From a virus, in IMG/VR virus record IMGVR_UViG_3300009529_000037, positions 1-27,699 of that record: a stretch of 27,699 nt of DNA; one strand, 5' to 3'. Shown here piece after piece: positions 1-7,154 of this stretch; position 1 is the stretch's first letter; each line of letters begins with the position of its first letter. The notes beneath the pieces are model-generated. The model was not told the origin of the DNA, did no database searches, and was given only the letters and a program-made list of their open reading frames with translations. The position numbers were made by a program, and so were the translations under genes.

Positions 1-2066
1 GTGTCGAACGGCTGCGGGTTCATCAAGTATTTCACCAACCACTCGCAGACCATAGAGTTCCATTTCGTGCCGGTCATCAGCATCCGATGCATTTGCGACA
101 CGTCGCCTTCGACCCAAAACCTTTTACCCGGTTCTTTGACCTCGTGATTCTCTGCCAGCCATAATGCATGCTCGGCGATTTTATAATTCAACCAATCTAT
201 CTTCTTCTTGCGCGGCAAAGTATCGAGGTAGTCGGAAGCGGTTTGCGAAATAGGTACGTACAGAAATCTTTGGGCGATGGCCTCGAGGTCCTGGGCGGAC
301 GATACTCCCGAGCTGTCGAGCAGAAAAGCATTGTTAGCGGCGATGATCAACCGAATCGCTCCCTTCAAGTCGCTGGTCGGTTTGTATTTCTGTTTGAGGG
401 TGCGCTGCGTGGTCGTCAGCATCGCCCGCAAAGTTGTCGTGACCGTCTGCCGGCCATATCGCTTCGGCATCTCCTCGTCGGCGAATATCAGAGGACATCT
501 TACGATCTCATCGTTGAAGTCGGACAAGGCCTTTTCGATTTCCGCGGGCCCGCCTTCGCTCCATATCTTCGCGAGGCCGTGAGCGAACATGGTCTTCCCG
601 GTGCCTTTCGGTCCTTCGAAGTAAACCGCGCACAGCAACTTGTCCAAATCGGGCACGCACGAAATCAAATCAATGAGCTTGCTGTACAAGATGCCACCTA
701 ATAAATGAAGCCATTGGTCTATCTCTTTATCGAAAGTCGGAGTCAAGTCCGTCCGTATCGGACTCACGGCCGCGTGAATCGTCTGAGTAGTAGGCTCGTA
801 CGTCGTAAACTGCTTGGTCATGTCGCTGATGACACGACTCGCCAACGACCCGCACTCTCGAACGACGTCGGAGATCGCGCGGTATCGAAATCCGGATTTG
901 GTCAACTCGATAAGCCGCACGGGCGCGGGCGCCAGGATTTTCGACGCGGCCAGAGTCAAGTCGTCTCGCATATACGGCCCGAGGTACTCCCCGGTACCGT
1001 CCAAAAACCAGGCCGACCCGTCGCGCTGTATCACCCAACGATCCTGGAGCTCGGGTGCTTCCCAACCCTGCCGGGTGGCGATGCGTTTGAGGTCGTCGTC
1101 TGCGTAAGGCACGCCGTCGCCGATCTGGTTCTTCTTCAGCTGCTCTTGTTTGTACGCGCGGGACTTCTCGACTGCACCGGCGTACGCGGTCCAAACCTCG
1201 TCGGTTGTCGGTGCGCCAGGAGATACTGACTGCATGATCGTGAGGCTGGGAGAAAAGATTTCAGTCAGGGTGGACTCGAACAGGTCCTCGTTTGCTCGAG
1301 CAAACCACATGGTGAGCTGCAGGACGACTTGATGCCGGTCACCGGGCTCGGCGAACGGTTGTTTGTTGAGAAGTGCGGTCATCGATTTCCTAAGCGGGTC
1401 TTCTTTGCGTATCGCCCGCGCTTTGTTTCGGATGGCGACGAGTTGGTCGGTCTTTGCGAAATCGGTTTCGTCGGCGGATGCTGGCGCGGGGAGCTCGTCA
1501 GGCAGGTCCTCGGGTTCGAGCCACTTGCCGGGATGATGTATAGACTCGGCGACGTTCGAGTCAAAGGTAGACGGCAAAAAGTGCAAGCGTGAGATGTCTT
1601 TGGTGTGAGGATCGTTGACAGAGCCCACAAGGCGATTGAGGGCGTTCCATACGTCGGGGTAGGCAGAGGGGTGTACGGAGTTGAGAAACGGCAGCACGAC
1701 GCGGATACGGGGCCTTCCTCGGGCTGAGGAGGATCTATGCTTGTGGGTGGTGTAGGCGACGTATTCGAATTGCTTGAGACGATCGAGGGTCTCAAGTAAG
1801 TCGGATTCGGGTATTGAATCGATGTCCAGGGCAATGGCGTTGGCGGCAACGACGTTCGATTTCCTACGAGGTCCGTTGACTTCGCCGAGAATGACCGCGG
1901 GGCCGTTCTTGTTCTTCTCGAGCCGGTCTTTTCGTTTGGCATCCGATGGACTCCCTCGCTGCTCGTGCGTGGTGAAAATTTGAACCCATTCACTCCAAGG
2001 GCGCGTAACGGGCCTGGACTCGACATCCTGTGCCGAGGAATAAAGTGTCAACGTGATGTCCCGCAT
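1..2066 (-). CDS. Primase-helicase (AEP primase plus SF3/D5-like ATPase), 3' end outside window
   Basis: Probable replication initiator that makes primers and unwinds phage DNA. Read on the minus strand from an ATG at 2066-2064 preceded by GGGGA, the frame stays open for 688 codons and leaves the window. The N-terminal part resembles archaeo-eukaryotic primases of phages and plasmids: NGPAV near residue 54, the metal-binding ALDID at 79-83, YTTHKH at 105-110, GRPRIRVVLP at 117-126 and SRLHFLP at 159-165. The C-terminal part is a P-loop ATPase with Walker A EGPKGTGKT at 484-492, Walker B PLIFADEE at 525-532 and a sensor-like LIIAANN at 573-579, as in D5/SF3 helicases. It is transcribed away from the rest of the window, so it belongs to a separate leftward replication transcript. 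The C-terminus is not visible. The primase plus helicase call is firm; the exact subfamily is not. Confidence 0.88.
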   Translation of the reverse strand, partial: MRDITLTLYSSAQDVESRPVTRPWSEWVQIFTTHEQRGSPSDAKRKDRLEKNKNGPAVILGEVNGPRRKSNVVAANAIALDIDSIPESDLLETLDRLKQFEYVAYTTHKHRSSSARGRPRIRVVLPFLNSVHPSAYPDVWNALNRLVGSVNDPHTKDISRLHFLPSTFDSNVAESIHHPGKWLEPEDLPDELPAPASADETDFAKTDQLVAIRNKARAIRKEDPLRKSMTALLNKQPFAEPGDRHQVVLQLTMWFARANEDLFESTLTEIFSPSLTIMQSVSPGAPTTDEVWTAYAGAVEKSRAYKQEQLKKNQIGDGVPYADDDLKRIATRQGWEAPELQDRWVIQRDGSAWFLDGTGEYLGPYMRDDLTLAASKILAPAPVRLIELTKSGFRYRAISDVVRECGSLASRVISDMTKQFTTYEPTTQTIHAAVSPIRTDLTPTFDKEIDQWLHLLGGILYSKLIDLISCVPDLDKLLCAVYFEGPKGTGKTMFAHGLAKIWSEGGPAEIEKALSDFNDEIVRCPLIFADEEMPKRYGRQTVTTTLRAMLTTTQRTLKQKYKPTSDLKGAIRLIIAANNAFLLDSSGVSSAQDLEAIAQRFLYVPISQTASDYLDTLPRKKKIDWLNYKIAEHALWLAENHEVKEPGKRFWVEGDVSQMHRMLMTGTKWNSMVCEWLVKYLMNPQPFD

Positions 2067-2099
2067 TTTCCCCGCTTGTCAATCTTGTCATTGAGGGTT

Positions 2100-2174
2100 C
2101 CCCGGCAATTGACTGATATGATGCAATATTTTCAAGACGAGGAGACTTGAAAGACGGTCAGTCAATCGCCGGGG
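2100..2174. repeat. Inverted repeat, 17-bp arms, upstream of primase
   Basis: The left arm CCCCGGCAATTGACTGA (2100-2116) is matched by the right arm TCAGTCAATCGCCGGGG (2158-2174) as an inverted repeat with one mismatch. The arms are separated by 41 bases. They lie 34 bases upstream of the primase start codon. The spacing is long for a single dimeric operator and for a terminator hairpin, and no T-run follows. Paired protein-binding sites or an origin structure are more likely. Confidence 0.6.
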
Positions 2175-2240
2175 GTTTACCCAAAAACTGTATGTGTTGG
2201 AAATTTCTCGTCTTTTGCATCATGGGATCATCCTATCAGC

Positions 2241-2273
2241 TTCCAATGGGCAAGTCAAGCTCTTTCCAATGGG
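2241..2273 (+). repeat. Short direct repeat TTCCAATGGG
   Basis: The 10-mer TTCCAATGGG occurs at 2241-2250 and again at 2264-2273, 23 bases apart, about two helical turns. It directly precedes the TGTGAC-type repeat cluster. Its function is unknown; two same-face protein-binding sites are possible. Confidence 0.4.
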
Positions 2274-2517
2274 GTGTCACACGTCACAGCATATATACTC
2301 CGTATCTTCTTCTTAGGGCGATCAATTAGAATTTTTCCCACAATGACACGTAAAGCGATGGAATATAGGTGTTTATTTCCTACCTCCCTCGCGCGTACTA
2401 GTAAGAAAGTAAGGGTGTGACAGTGTGACGATCATATTTAAATCGTCGCAATTATTAAGCAATCGATGTCACCGAAAGCGTCACAAAAGCGTCACATAAT
2501 AAATAATAGGTGTGACG
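2274..2517. repeat. Cluster of TGTGAC/GTCACA repeats (iteron- or operator-like)
   Basis: The core GTCAC, or its complement GTGAC, recurs across about 245 bases: GTGTCACACGTCACA at 2274-2288, GTGTGACAGTGTGACG at 2415-2430 (two copies 8 bases apart), GTCAC at 2468-2472, two abutting 11-bp copies of AAAGCGTCACA at 2475-2485 and 2486-2496, and GTGTGACG at 2510-2517. A related TGACAC lies at 2344-2349. The last copy sits just upstream of the predicted promoter at 2531. Multiple short repeats in both orientations are typical of replication-initiator iterons or of clustered repressor operators. The adjacent ribbon-helix-helix-like gene is a natural candidate ligand, but that is inference. Confidence 0.6.
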
Positions 2518-2530
2518 TTCCCCATAATTC

Positions 2531-2558
2531 TTGACATTTTTTCGCAAATACTTATTAA
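2531..2558 (+). promoter_or_regulatory. Predicted sigma70-like promoter for the modification cassette
   Basis: A perfect -35 hexamer TTGACA (2531-2536) is followed after 16 bases by TATTAA (2553-2558), a 4/6 match to the -10 consensus. Transcription would begin at about 2565, only a few bases before the ATG at 2568, giving a leaderless or nearly leaderless message. The site follows a TGTGACG repeat, so regulation by a protein bound there is plausible. Confidence 0.5.
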
Positions 2559-2567
2559 CTTATTCAC

Positions 2568-2732
2568 ATGAGGCTCAAAAAACCAAAGGTATTTTCGTTC
2601 TGGTTGGACCAACGGCATATCGATTTTCTGGAATTGTTCAAAGATTTCCATAATCTATCGTCGAGAGGAGCCGCGTTGCGTGCCATCATCGATATTGTAT
2701 CCAAACTATTTCAAAAAGGAGAAACACAATGA
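2568..2732 (+). CDS. Small ribbon-helix-helix-like protein, probable regulator (54 aa)
   Basis: The 54-codon frame begins ATGAGGCTC and ends in the TGA that overlaps the next gene's ATG (ATGA at 2729-2732). The protein has a short N-terminal strand-like segment KVFSFWLD (7-14), a helix around QRHIDFLELFKDF (15-27), and a second helix starting at SSRGAALRAIIDIV (31-44). That order and length match MetJ/Arc-type DNA-binding proteins, though no family was identified with certainty. No Shine-Dalgarno precedes the start, consistent with leaderless translation from the promoter just upstream. Its position as first gene of the cassette, next to the TGTGAC repeats, suggests an autoregulator. It could also be a spurious small frame, but the exact overlap with the next gene argues against that. 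Confidence 0.6.
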   Translation: MRLKKPKVFSFWLDQRHIDFLELFKDFHNLSSRGAALRAIIDIVSKLFQKGETQ

Positions 2733-3352
2733 CCAATGTCAATTGCTCATATACTAAAATGGTACCAATAGATCAATTGAAAGAAAATCCAGTCAACCCG
2801 AATACCCATCCGTTCAGGCAAATAGAAATATTGGCCAAAATCATCAAAGAGCTGGGGTGGAGAGCCCCCATCACCGTCTCGAACCAGTCGGGATTCATCG
2901 TCCGCGGGCACGGCCGGCTCGAAGCTGCAAAAATGCTCAACCTCACCGAGGTCCCCATCGACTTCCAGGACTACCCAAACGAAACCGCAGAGCTCGCAGA
3001 CCTGGTCGCCGATAACCGAGTGTCAGATCTGTCCGTGTGGTCCGAGGCCGACCTCCTGCCCATCCTCAACGAGCTGTCCGAGTCGGGAGTCGAAATAGAA
3101 AACCTGGGATGGAAGGAAGAAGAGCTCGAAGCCATGCTCGCGCAAATGGATACCGAATCGCCTCCCGAAGACCCAGGCCAACCAGAACAACCAGACGATC
3201 GATTCGTGCGATTCCAGTTCGGAGATTATCGAGGCCTGGTCGCTCGCGAAGTCTATGAAAAGTTCGTGAACCATTATAAACGCATCCAGCTCGATACCGG
3301 GCAGCCGATGCTCACCGACATACTCAAGGAGTTATTCCATGGGGATCGTTGA
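2729..3352 (+). CDS. ParB/Srx-fold N-terminal domain protein
   Basis: A 207-residue protein with a ParB-like N-terminal domain: the region starting PVNPNTHP (21-28), the strongly conserved VRGHGRLEAA (58-67) and the following ADNR (94-97). In phages this domain is often encoded beside, or fused to, DNA methyltransferases, where it is thought to guide or support DNA modification rather than partition. The acidic, proline-rich linker around 131-146 is followed by a short C-terminal domain of unknown role. The start is set by AAGGAG at 2716-2721, seven bases before ATG, and overlaps the upstream stop. The C-terminus overlaps the methyltransferase start by 14 bases, implying translational coupling. 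No catalytic residues specific to a nuclease could be confirmed. Confidence 0.85.
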   Translation: MTNVNCSYTKMVPIDQLKENPVNPNTHPFRQIEILAKIIKELGWRAPITVSNQSGFIVRGHGRLEAAKMLNLTEVPIDFQDYPNETAELADLVADNRVSDLSVWSEADLLPILNELSESGVEIENLGWKEEELEAMLAQMDTESPPEDPGQPEQPDDRFVRFQFGDYRGLVAREVYEKFVNHYKRIQLDTGQPMLTDILKELFHGDR

Positions 3353-4346
3353 TTCGCTCAAACAGTCGGCCGTCAACAAGAAGGCCATGCTCAAAAGGTT
3401 CGGGTTCATACCGTATTCCATCCTGAAGATGTCCAGAGGCCCTCTATCCAAAAAGGTATTCACCCTGCAACATGAATATCCAGAGCGAGGTACAGTCTCA
3501 ACCGGGTTCGGGGATGTCGTTACCGACAAGGCCAAAGAATCTCTCGAAGTAAGAAAGCAAAAAGGGCTTCTCGGAGGAGTCATATCGAAACGAGCGGAAG
3601 GTGTCGCACTTCGGCAGCAACGAGAAGAACGAAACAAAGCCCCGCAAGACGAAGGCGGGAAGATGTTCGTGCCGCAATACGATGGAGGTGCCCCGGTCCG
3701 AATGAATGCTACAGTCATGCCGGCCGAGCTCGTCGAGTTCTTCATCAAGTACTACTCATCCCCAGGCCAGGTGTACCTCGATCCGTTCATGGGGCAAGGT
3801 ATCCAAATGCAAGTGGCCAAAATGTACGGCCTCGACTACTATGGGTACGACATCTCGGAAGAGTTCTTCAACTATATCAAATCGACCAAAGACAAAATCG
3901 ACGACGGCGCCACCGTCATCCAAACAACCCTCGGGGACTCTCGATACCCGACCGAAATACCCGACGACATCGGCGACTTCTCGTTCCACTCCCCGCCCTA
4001 TTGGGACATCGAGTACTATGGCGATGAGCCGGAGCAACTCGGTCGAGGAACCTACGAAGAGTTCCTCGAATCGATGTCTCAAGTCTATAAAAGCTGGTTG
4101 CCGAAATTCAAACCGGGTGCCTACCATATCGCCAATGTCAACGACTTCCGAAGAAAAGGAACCTATTATTCATACCACGCCGACACCATCCAGCTTTTCA
4201 AAGACGCAGGATGGGAGTTGTACGATACCTGGATAATCGATGGGCTCGTCGGGGGGTTGCCGAAAGGATTCGCCGTCTCTTTCAACCTCAAAAAAATAGC
4301 ACCCAAAGTCCACGAGTATGCTCTCGTGTTCAGGAAACCAGAATGA
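3339..4346 (+). CDS. DNA methyltransferase-like enzyme (SPPY motif)
   Basis: A 335-residue AdoMet-dependent DNA base amino-methyltransferase homologue. The AdoMet-binding motif I appears as YLDPFMGQG (146-154), followed by GYDISEEF (169-176) and the catalytic motif IV SPPYW (218-222). The order is motif I before motif IV. SPPY is most common in N4-cytosine enzymes but also occurs in others, so the target base is uncertain. The first 110 residues, including RFGFIPYSIL (20-29) and SRGPLSKK (32-39), form an extra N-terminal module of a type found in phage methyltransferases beside ParB genes. The start is backed by AAGGAG at 3326-3331. The gene overlaps both neighbours, the downstream GNAT gene by ATGA. 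No partner restriction endonuclease is present, so this is a lone modification enzyme, probably protecting or marking phage DNA. Because an AdoMet decarboxylase follows, its cofactor may not be ordinary AdoMet (inference). Confidence 0.87.
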   Translation: MGIVDSLKQSAVNKKAMLKRFGFIPYSILKMSRGPLSKKVFTLQHEYPERGTVSTGFGDVVTDKAKESLEVRKQKGLLGGVISKRAEGVALRQQREERNKAPQDEGGKMFVPQYDGGAPVRMNATVMPAELVEFFIKYYSSPGQVYLDPFMGQGIQMQVAKMYGLDYYGYDISEEFFNYIKSTKDKIDDGATVIQTTLGDSRYPTEIPDDIGDFSFHSPPYWDIEYYGDEPEQLGRGTYEEFLESMSQVYKSWLPKFKPGAYHIANVNDFRRKGTYYSYHADTIQLFKDAGWELYDTWIIDGLVGGLPKGFAVSFNLKKIAPKVHEYALVFRKPE

Positions 4347-4777
4347 AATATGCCACCATCGAAGACCTCGATGCCATAATGGACATCGTGAAAAAATACC
4401 GAAAAACAGTTTTTCCCTATTTTCGAGAGGACAAATTAAAAGAAAAAATACAGCGATCGGAAGTCATGCTCGATAAACAAACGTTTATCATTTTCGGTAC
4501 ATATCGAAAACGAACTTGGTTGGGTGAGGTATGTGCTCATAAAGGAGATATGGCAATCCACGAAATTGGCACTGAGGAACAAGGTTCTGGTTGTGCGCAC
4601 GATGTCTTGGCCGAGTTCATCGACAATTTTTCTGGAAAAAAGATATGGTTGACTGTGCGCAAAGAAAACGAGCGAGCAGTTCGATTCTATATAAAACACG
4701 AATTTGAAATAGTGGGAGGTATTCTGTGGTCGGATGGAAAGTTGCCGGGTTGCGTAATGATGAGGAGTCCAAAATGA
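4343..4777 (+). CDS. GNAT-family N-acetyltransferase
   Basis: A 144-residue GNAT-fold acyltransferase. The acetyl-CoA pyrophosphate-binding loop is visible as EEQGSGCA (78-85), followed by helix HDVLAEFID. The later motif TVRKENERAVRFYIKHEF (104-121) matches the conserved N-x-x-A-x-x-F/Y-Y segment of motif B. I chose the ATG at 4343 because it overlaps the methyltransferase stop as ATGA; a longer in-frame reading would lie wholly inside the methyltransferase. The acceptor cannot be read from sequence. Context between a DNA methyltransferase and an AdoMet decarboxylase suggests an amine acceptor: either a polyamine or an amino group placed on DNA. Phage Mu Mom, a DNA-modifying enzyme, also has a GNAT-type fold, which is a precedent for the fold acting on DNA, but this protein shows no clear Mom resemblance. 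Confidence 0.83.
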   Translation: MKYATIEDLDAIMDIVKKYRKTVFPYFREDKLKEKIQRSEVMLDKQTFIIFGTYRKRTWLGEVCAHKGDMAIHEIGTEEQGSGCAHDVLAEFIDNFSGKKIWLTVRKENERAVRFYIKHEFEIVGGILWSDGKLPGCVMMRSPK

Positions 4778-5094
4778 AGTTAGCTGAACATCTATTCATC
4801 ACAATAATCGGCGATGTCGCTGACGAACGGAAAACATTTCACACCCTGCTCGATGCGTGCCACAAAGCTAATGCGCGAGTGTGCGGGACCTCAAAGCACG
4901 AGTTCTATCCACGAGGGTTTTCAGCCATTGTACTCATCAGTGAGTCGCACGCAAGCGTCCACACCTGGCCGGAAAGCAACGTCGCGCTCGTGGATTTTTT
5001 TACTTGCGCAAACCCTACAGGATTCGATAATTTCATCGAAGCGTGGGAGGATGCGGGATACACAATTGCCACAAAAGAGGTGCTAAATCGATAA
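4774..5094 (+). CDS. speD: S-adenosylmethionine decarboxylase proenzyme (SpeD/SpeH-like)
   Basis: A 106-residue pyruvoyl-dependent decarboxylase of the short bacterial/archaeal AdoMet decarboxylase class. The signature ISESHASVHTWPE lies at 55-67. Self-cleavage is expected between Glu57 and Ser58, turning Ser58 into the pyruvoyl cofactor. His63 and Cys78 (in DFFTC) occupy the positions of the processing and catalytic residues of the Thermotoga enzyme. The family usually runs about 115-130 residues, so this is compact at both ends but complete in active-site residues. The product in the canonical reaction is decarboxylated AdoMet, the aminopropyl donor for spermidine synthesis. No aminopropyltransferase is in the window. 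ATG 4774 overlaps the GNAT stop and has AGGAG at 4763-4767. Some SpeD homologues decarboxylate ornithine or arginine instead, and this cannot be excluded here. Confidence 0.92.
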   Translation: MKLAEHLFITIIGDVADERKTFHTLLDACHKANARVCGTSKHEFYPRGFSAIVLISESHASVHTWPESNVALVDFFTCANPTGFDNFIEAWEDAGYTIATKEVLNR

Positions 5095-5095
5095 T
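5066..5095 (+). promoter_or_regulatory. Possible promoter before the packaging/structural genes
   Basis: TTGCCA (5066-5071) is followed after 18 bases by GATAAT (5090-5095), a 5/6 match to the -10 consensus. Both lie at the end of the decarboxylase gene and just before the 24-base gap that precedes the small terminase, the first gap in an otherwise overlapping run. The small terminase start has only a weak ribosome site. The call rests on sequence match alone. Confidence 0.3.
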
Positions 5096-5118
5096 TGTGT
5101 TATATTGAATAATAGAAA

Positions 5119-5733
5119 ATGGGTAACTATCGTAAAAAATTTGTGGCTGTGAACGACCGAAAGGAACACGAGCGCCAGCCAGGCGAACCCGATAGAGCTT
5201 GGAAAGGATTCACTATTTACCGAGACATCGGTTTTACTCGAACGCTTTTGAAAGCGGCAATCGAGTACCGCAAAATAGTCGGTGTCACGGAAAGTAAAGA
5301 GAAATCTACTCATCGGAACTTCCAAAATTGGTCTATCAGATGGGGTTGGGTGCGTCGATGCGAAAGCTGGGATCGCGAGGTCGATAAGCAGCGACGGAGA
5401 ATAGCTCTTGAAGAAGTGAAGAGGATGCGGGATCGGCATGTGCAATTGAGTATGTCGATGCAGCAAGTAGGGGCGACAGAGCTTAATAAATTATTGAAAG
5501 ATGTGAAGGCAAAAGCCGAAGAAGGGCTTTTGGGTGCGACGGACATCCGATACCTGATTGAAACGGGAATGAAGTTAGAGCGCATGAGTCGCGGTGAGCC
5601 TGATTCGATAACAGAGGAACGAAAAGAAATTTCGGGAGATGCTGCACGCGAGGAGTTGAGGGCGTTGTTCGAGGACAAGGAGTCGCGTGATAATCTGCGA
5701 GAACTTGCAAAGAAATTAGTCGAAAAAGAATGA
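5119..5733 (+). CDS. Terminase small subunit (probable)
   Basis: A 204-residue, highly charged, helical protein immediately upstream of the large terminase and overlapping it by ATGA. The segment FQNWSIRWGWVRRCESWD (about residues 69-86) matches the tryptophan- and arginine-rich pattern common in small terminase or phage DNA-recognition proteins, where an N-terminal helix-turn-helix binds packaging sites. The following 100 residues look like a coiled-coil oligomerization region. The protein would recognise phage DNA and deliver it to the large subunit. Position and composition support the role; no single diagnostic catalytic motif exists for this family. Confidence 0.75.
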   Translation: MGNYRKKFVAVNDRKEHERQPGEPDRAWKGFTIYRDIGFTRTLLKAAIEYRKIVGVTESKEKSTHRNFQNWSIRWGWVRRCESWDREVDKQRRRIALEEVKRMRDRHVQLSMSMQQVGATELNKLLKDVKAKAEEGLLGATDIRYLIETGMKLERMSRGEPDSITEERKEISGDAAREELRALFEDKESRDNLRELAKKLVEKE

Positions 5734-7154
5734 ACGAGTTAGCGCACGCCGACCGCGAGATATTAATCGAAGAGAATGTTTGGCGGTCGGGGCTTGCGTC
5801 TTATGCGGTTTACGCTTCGCATTGGCGGCAAAAATGGAAACCTTATAAGTTCCTCATCAAACTCGCTGACGCAATCGAAGACGCTGTCCACACTCCTAAC
5901 TCCCGTCTGATAATCAACGCCCCGCCCCGACACGGCAAGAGCCAGCTCGTGTCGCACTGGTTGCCGGTTTGGTATCTCGATTGGTTCCCGGAAAAACGGA
6001 TCATCTTGGGTGCATATGGTGATTCACTCGCACGCGATTGGGGGCGAATTGTACGTGACGAGTTTTTGATGAATGAGAAGTGTTGGACAGCTCTTCGACG
6101 CGATACCCAGGCGGTTGACGACTGGAGAACGACACGCGATGGGGGAATGAGGACGGCCGGTGTCGGGGGGCCCATCGTAGGCAAAGGCGCCGACCTCATT
6201 ATCATCGACGACCCGCACAAGTCGTGGGAGGATGCGATGTCGCCGACGTCGCGTCAGCGTCTAATCGATTGGTTCAACGGCACTCTTTATCACCGTGCTG
6301 AGCCTGGCGCTTCTATCATCATGATTATGACTCGATGGCATGAGGACGACTTGACCGGGTATTTTCTTGACCGGCATGCGGACGATTGGCAGTCGGTCAG
6401 TATGCCTGCCTTGGCTGATGGGGATGACGACATACTCGGGCGTGAAGAGGGCGAGCCGTTGTGTGAGGAGAGATTCGATGCAGAGCGACTTGGAAAGATA
6501 AAATTGGCGATGGGTTCGCACATGTTCGCAGGTCTATATCAGCAGCGCCCGAGCCCTCTTGCAGGCGGTATGATAAAGCGCGAATGGTTTCAGCGATACA
6601 GCGAGATTCCGGAAAACCTTGAGGAATACATTCAATCATGGGATTTGACTTTCAAGGCTACCGGCCGCAGCTATGTCGTCGGGCAAGTATGGGGTCGGAA
6701 GGGCTCTAACTGTTATTTGATGCCCGATCAAACGCGCGAGCGCATGGGATTCCCTGAACAGCTTCGAGCGATTCGTATGATGTCGAGTCGATGGAAGCAG
6801 ACGACCGATATATTGATAGAGGATGCGGCCGACGGACCGGCTGCGGTTGCGACTTTAAAAGATGAAATATCGGGCATACTTCCGAAACCGCCTAGAGGTA
6901 GCAAAGAGGCGCGACTCGCTGCGGTGTCGGGTATGATCGAAGCAGGTAACGTACATCTGCCTGATGCATCGCTCGCACCTTGGATTGACGACTTTATCGA
7001 AGAGGTGGTAGTGTTCCCCAACGCGGTTAACGACGATCAGGTGGATGCGATGACAATGGCACTCAACCATCTTCGGCAAAACACATACAACGTGGATATA
7101 GCTTTACCGGACACGGGCGTGCGCTCAAGTCCTTGGGAGTTTGCACATGTCTAA
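5730..7154 (+). CDS. Terminase large subunit (packaging ATPase-nuclease)
   Basis: A 474-residue packaging motor. The ATPase half has Walker A APPRHGKS (64-71) and Walker B LIIIDDP (156-162), with the coupling-type segment MTRWHEDDL near 200-208. The RNase H-like nuclease half has acidic residues in SWDLTF (D305), ILIEDAADG (361-369) and NDDQVDAM (434-441). Length and motif order are complete and typical. It cuts concatemeric DNA and pumps it through the portal. It overlaps the small terminase by ATGA at the 5' end and the portal gene by 8 bases at the 3' end. Confidence 0.96.
   Translation: MNELAHADREILIEENVWRSGLASYAVYASHWRQKWKPYKFLIKLADAIEDAVHTPNSRLIINAPPRHGKSQLVSHWLPVWYLDWFPEKRIILGAYGDSLARDWGRIVRDEFLMNEKCWTALRRDTQAVDDWRTTRDGGMRTAGVGGPIVGKGADLIIIDDPHKSWEDAMSPTSRQRLIDWFNGTLYHRAEPGASIIMIMTRWHEDDLTGYFLDRHADDWQSVSMPALADGDDDILGREEGEPLCEERFDAERLGKIKLAMGSHMFAGLYQQRPSPLAGGMIKREWFQRYSEIPENLEEYIQSWDLTFKATGRSYVVGQVWGRKGSNCYLMPDQTRERMGFPEQLRAIRMMSSRWKQTTDILIEDAADGPAAVATLKDEISGILPKPPRGSKEARLAAVSGMIEAGNVHLPDASLAPWIDDFIEEVVVFPNAVNDDQVDAMTMALNHLRQNTYNVDIALPDTGVRSSPWEFAHV

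Larger units (their letters stand above)
2067..2567. other. Divergent intergenic control region, no gene
   Basis: About 500 bases lie between the leftward primase gene and the rightward cassette. I see no credible coding frame: short open frames here lack a ribosome site and protein-like composition. The segment is richer in A+T than its surroundings. It holds a 17-bp inverted repeat, a short direct repeat, a cluster of TGTGAC/GTCACA elements and a sigma70-like promoter at its right end, each listed separately. The arrangement fits an operator region or replication origin between early and late transcription units. Which one it is cannot be decided from sequence alone. Confidence 0.7.

Noticed and set aside
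168-1229. Several plus-strand open frames of 100-177 codons
   Set aside because: They are the complement of the primase-helicase gene, arginine-rich and without ribosome sites.
1379-2026. A 215-codon open frame on the minus strand
   Set aside because: It lies within the primase gene in another frame, is rich in Pro, Ser and Thr, and has no motif. The overlapping frame from 2066 shows clear primase and helicase motifs.
2147-2329. A 60-codon plus-strand frame in the control region
   Set aside because: No credible ribosome site, odd composition, and it crosses the inverted and direct repeats.
2274-2517. CRISPR array
   Set aside because: Repeats are too short, irregularly spaced and in both orientations; no uniform spacers.
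4211-4342. Longer N-terminus for the GNAT gene
   Set aside because: The extension is fully inside the methyltransferase gene and reads as Arg-rich shadow sequence; the ATGA overlap at 4343 is the natural start.
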